Shown piece by piece: positions 63,635 to 64,000 of a DNA stretch of 64,000 nt (position 1 is the first letter of the stretch; every line of letters begins with the position of its first letter). Under the pieces are notes generated by a model. That model saw only the letters and a program-made list of their open reading frames with translations, did no database searches and was not told the DNA's origin. Position numbers and translations under genes: made by a program. The stretch is from Streptomyces sp. NBC_01478 (GTDB lineage Bacteria; Actinomycetota; Actinomycetes; Streptomycetales; Streptomycetaceae), in assembly GCF_036227225.1 (NCBI RefSeq), contig NZ_CP109444.1, forward strand, positions 310,001 through 374,000, given 5' to 3'.

Positions 63635-64000
63635 CGCTTATCTCGACGCCCTGGAGCGGCAGGCGGACGCCGTCCGGGCCACGCTCGGCGACGGAGACCC
63701 GGTGCGTTTCGCCACCGCGGCGTTCGGCGGCGGCACCCCGACCTTCCTCACCGCGCCCGAGCTGGAGCGCCCGTGCGACATCGCCGAGCGGCACATGGGC
63801 GCCGACCTGCGCGCGGTCCCGCTCTCCGTGGAGGCCTCGCCCGCCACGGCCACCGCAGGCCGGCTCGCCGTCCTCGCCGACCAGGGCGCGACCCGCCTCA
63901 ACCTGGGCGTCCAGAGCTTCGTCGACTCCGAGGCCAGGGCCGCCGTACGCCCGCAGCGCCGTGCCGACGTGGAGGCCGCGCTCGGCCGGATCCGGGACAC
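63635..64000 (+). pseudogene. STM4012-like radical SAM protein, internal fragment
   Basis: The frame from 63635 reads YLDALERQADAVRATLGDGD, AFGGGTPTFLTAPELER, SVEASPATATAGRLAVLADQ and GVQSFVDSEARAAVRPQRR, matching the coproporphyrinogen-oxidase-like STM4012 radical SAM family. The N-terminal part with the CxxxCxxC iron-sulfur motif is absent: the sequence runs straight from the broken STM4014 end into this fragment, so a deletion has removed the 3' end of STM4014, all of STM4013 and the 5' end of STM4012. It continues past the window. Confidence 0.7.

Overview
This is high-GC actinomycete DNA, almost certainly Streptomyces. Third codon positions are strongly GC-biased, Shine-Dalgarno sites are GGAGG-like, neighbouring genes often overlap as ATGA, GTGA or TGATG, a regulator carries a TTA codon, a spore-associated-protein-A-like gene is present, and there is an STM4012-4015-type locus. 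Decayed genes and insertion sequences on both flanks suggest an accessory region or chromosome arm.

Left flank, 1-21 kb: the 3' part of a large AAA+ regulator; a cupin/carboxymuconolactone-decarboxylase pair facing a Tat-exported alpha/beta hydrolase; an MFS gene cut by an IS630-family element; a group of repeat and immunity-like proteins (ankyrin/HEAT, zinc ribbon, SUKH, leucine-rich variant) with a peroxidase remnant among them; a broken IS5-type transposase; a mycothiol-dependent isomerase-like protein; and a two-component system divergent from an ABC/FtsX exporter, followed by the remains of a second permease.

Main locus, about 21.1-60.8 kb: a hybrid NRPS-PKS biosynthetic gene cluster built of two divergent, tightly overlapping operons. 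The minus-strand operon (44.8 to 21.1 kb) encodes, in transcription order, a KS-AT-carrier PKS module, an NRPS with no adenylation domain (C, FkbH-like, PCP, C, FkbH-like, PCP, E-like), a 31-residue peptide, a free acyl carrier protein, a 67-residue protein, a free-standing FkbH-like protein whose HAD motifs are lost, a C-PCP-C-A-PCP NRPS, a half-C-A-PCP NRPS with a proline-like code, a lone adenylation enzyme, a luciferase-like flavin monooxygenase and a type II thioesterase.

The plus-strand operon (45.1 to 55.6 kb) encodes what looks like a carrier-bound amino-acid supply line: a BtrH-like papain-fold acyltransferase fused to a carrier domain, an AMP ligase, a BtrK/VinO-like PLP decarboxylase, an ACP, two acyl-CoA-dehydrogenase-fold flavoproteins, a Sfp-type phosphopantetheinyl transferase, a second BtrH-like acyltransferase, a second lone adenylation enzyme and a flavin reductase. 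An MFS exporter and a SARP/AfsR-type regulator follow. My inference is that an amino acid is activated, decarboxylated and oxidised on the ACP, then handed by the BtrH-like enzymes to the carrier domains that lack their own A domain.

The promoter region between the two operons is a large imperfect inverted duplication that also covers the first codons of both genes.

Right flank, 61-64 kb: a small secreted SapA-like protein with a clear terminator, then a decayed STM4015/STM4014/STM4012 locus running off the window. I saw no rRNA or tRNA gene and no CRISPR array.
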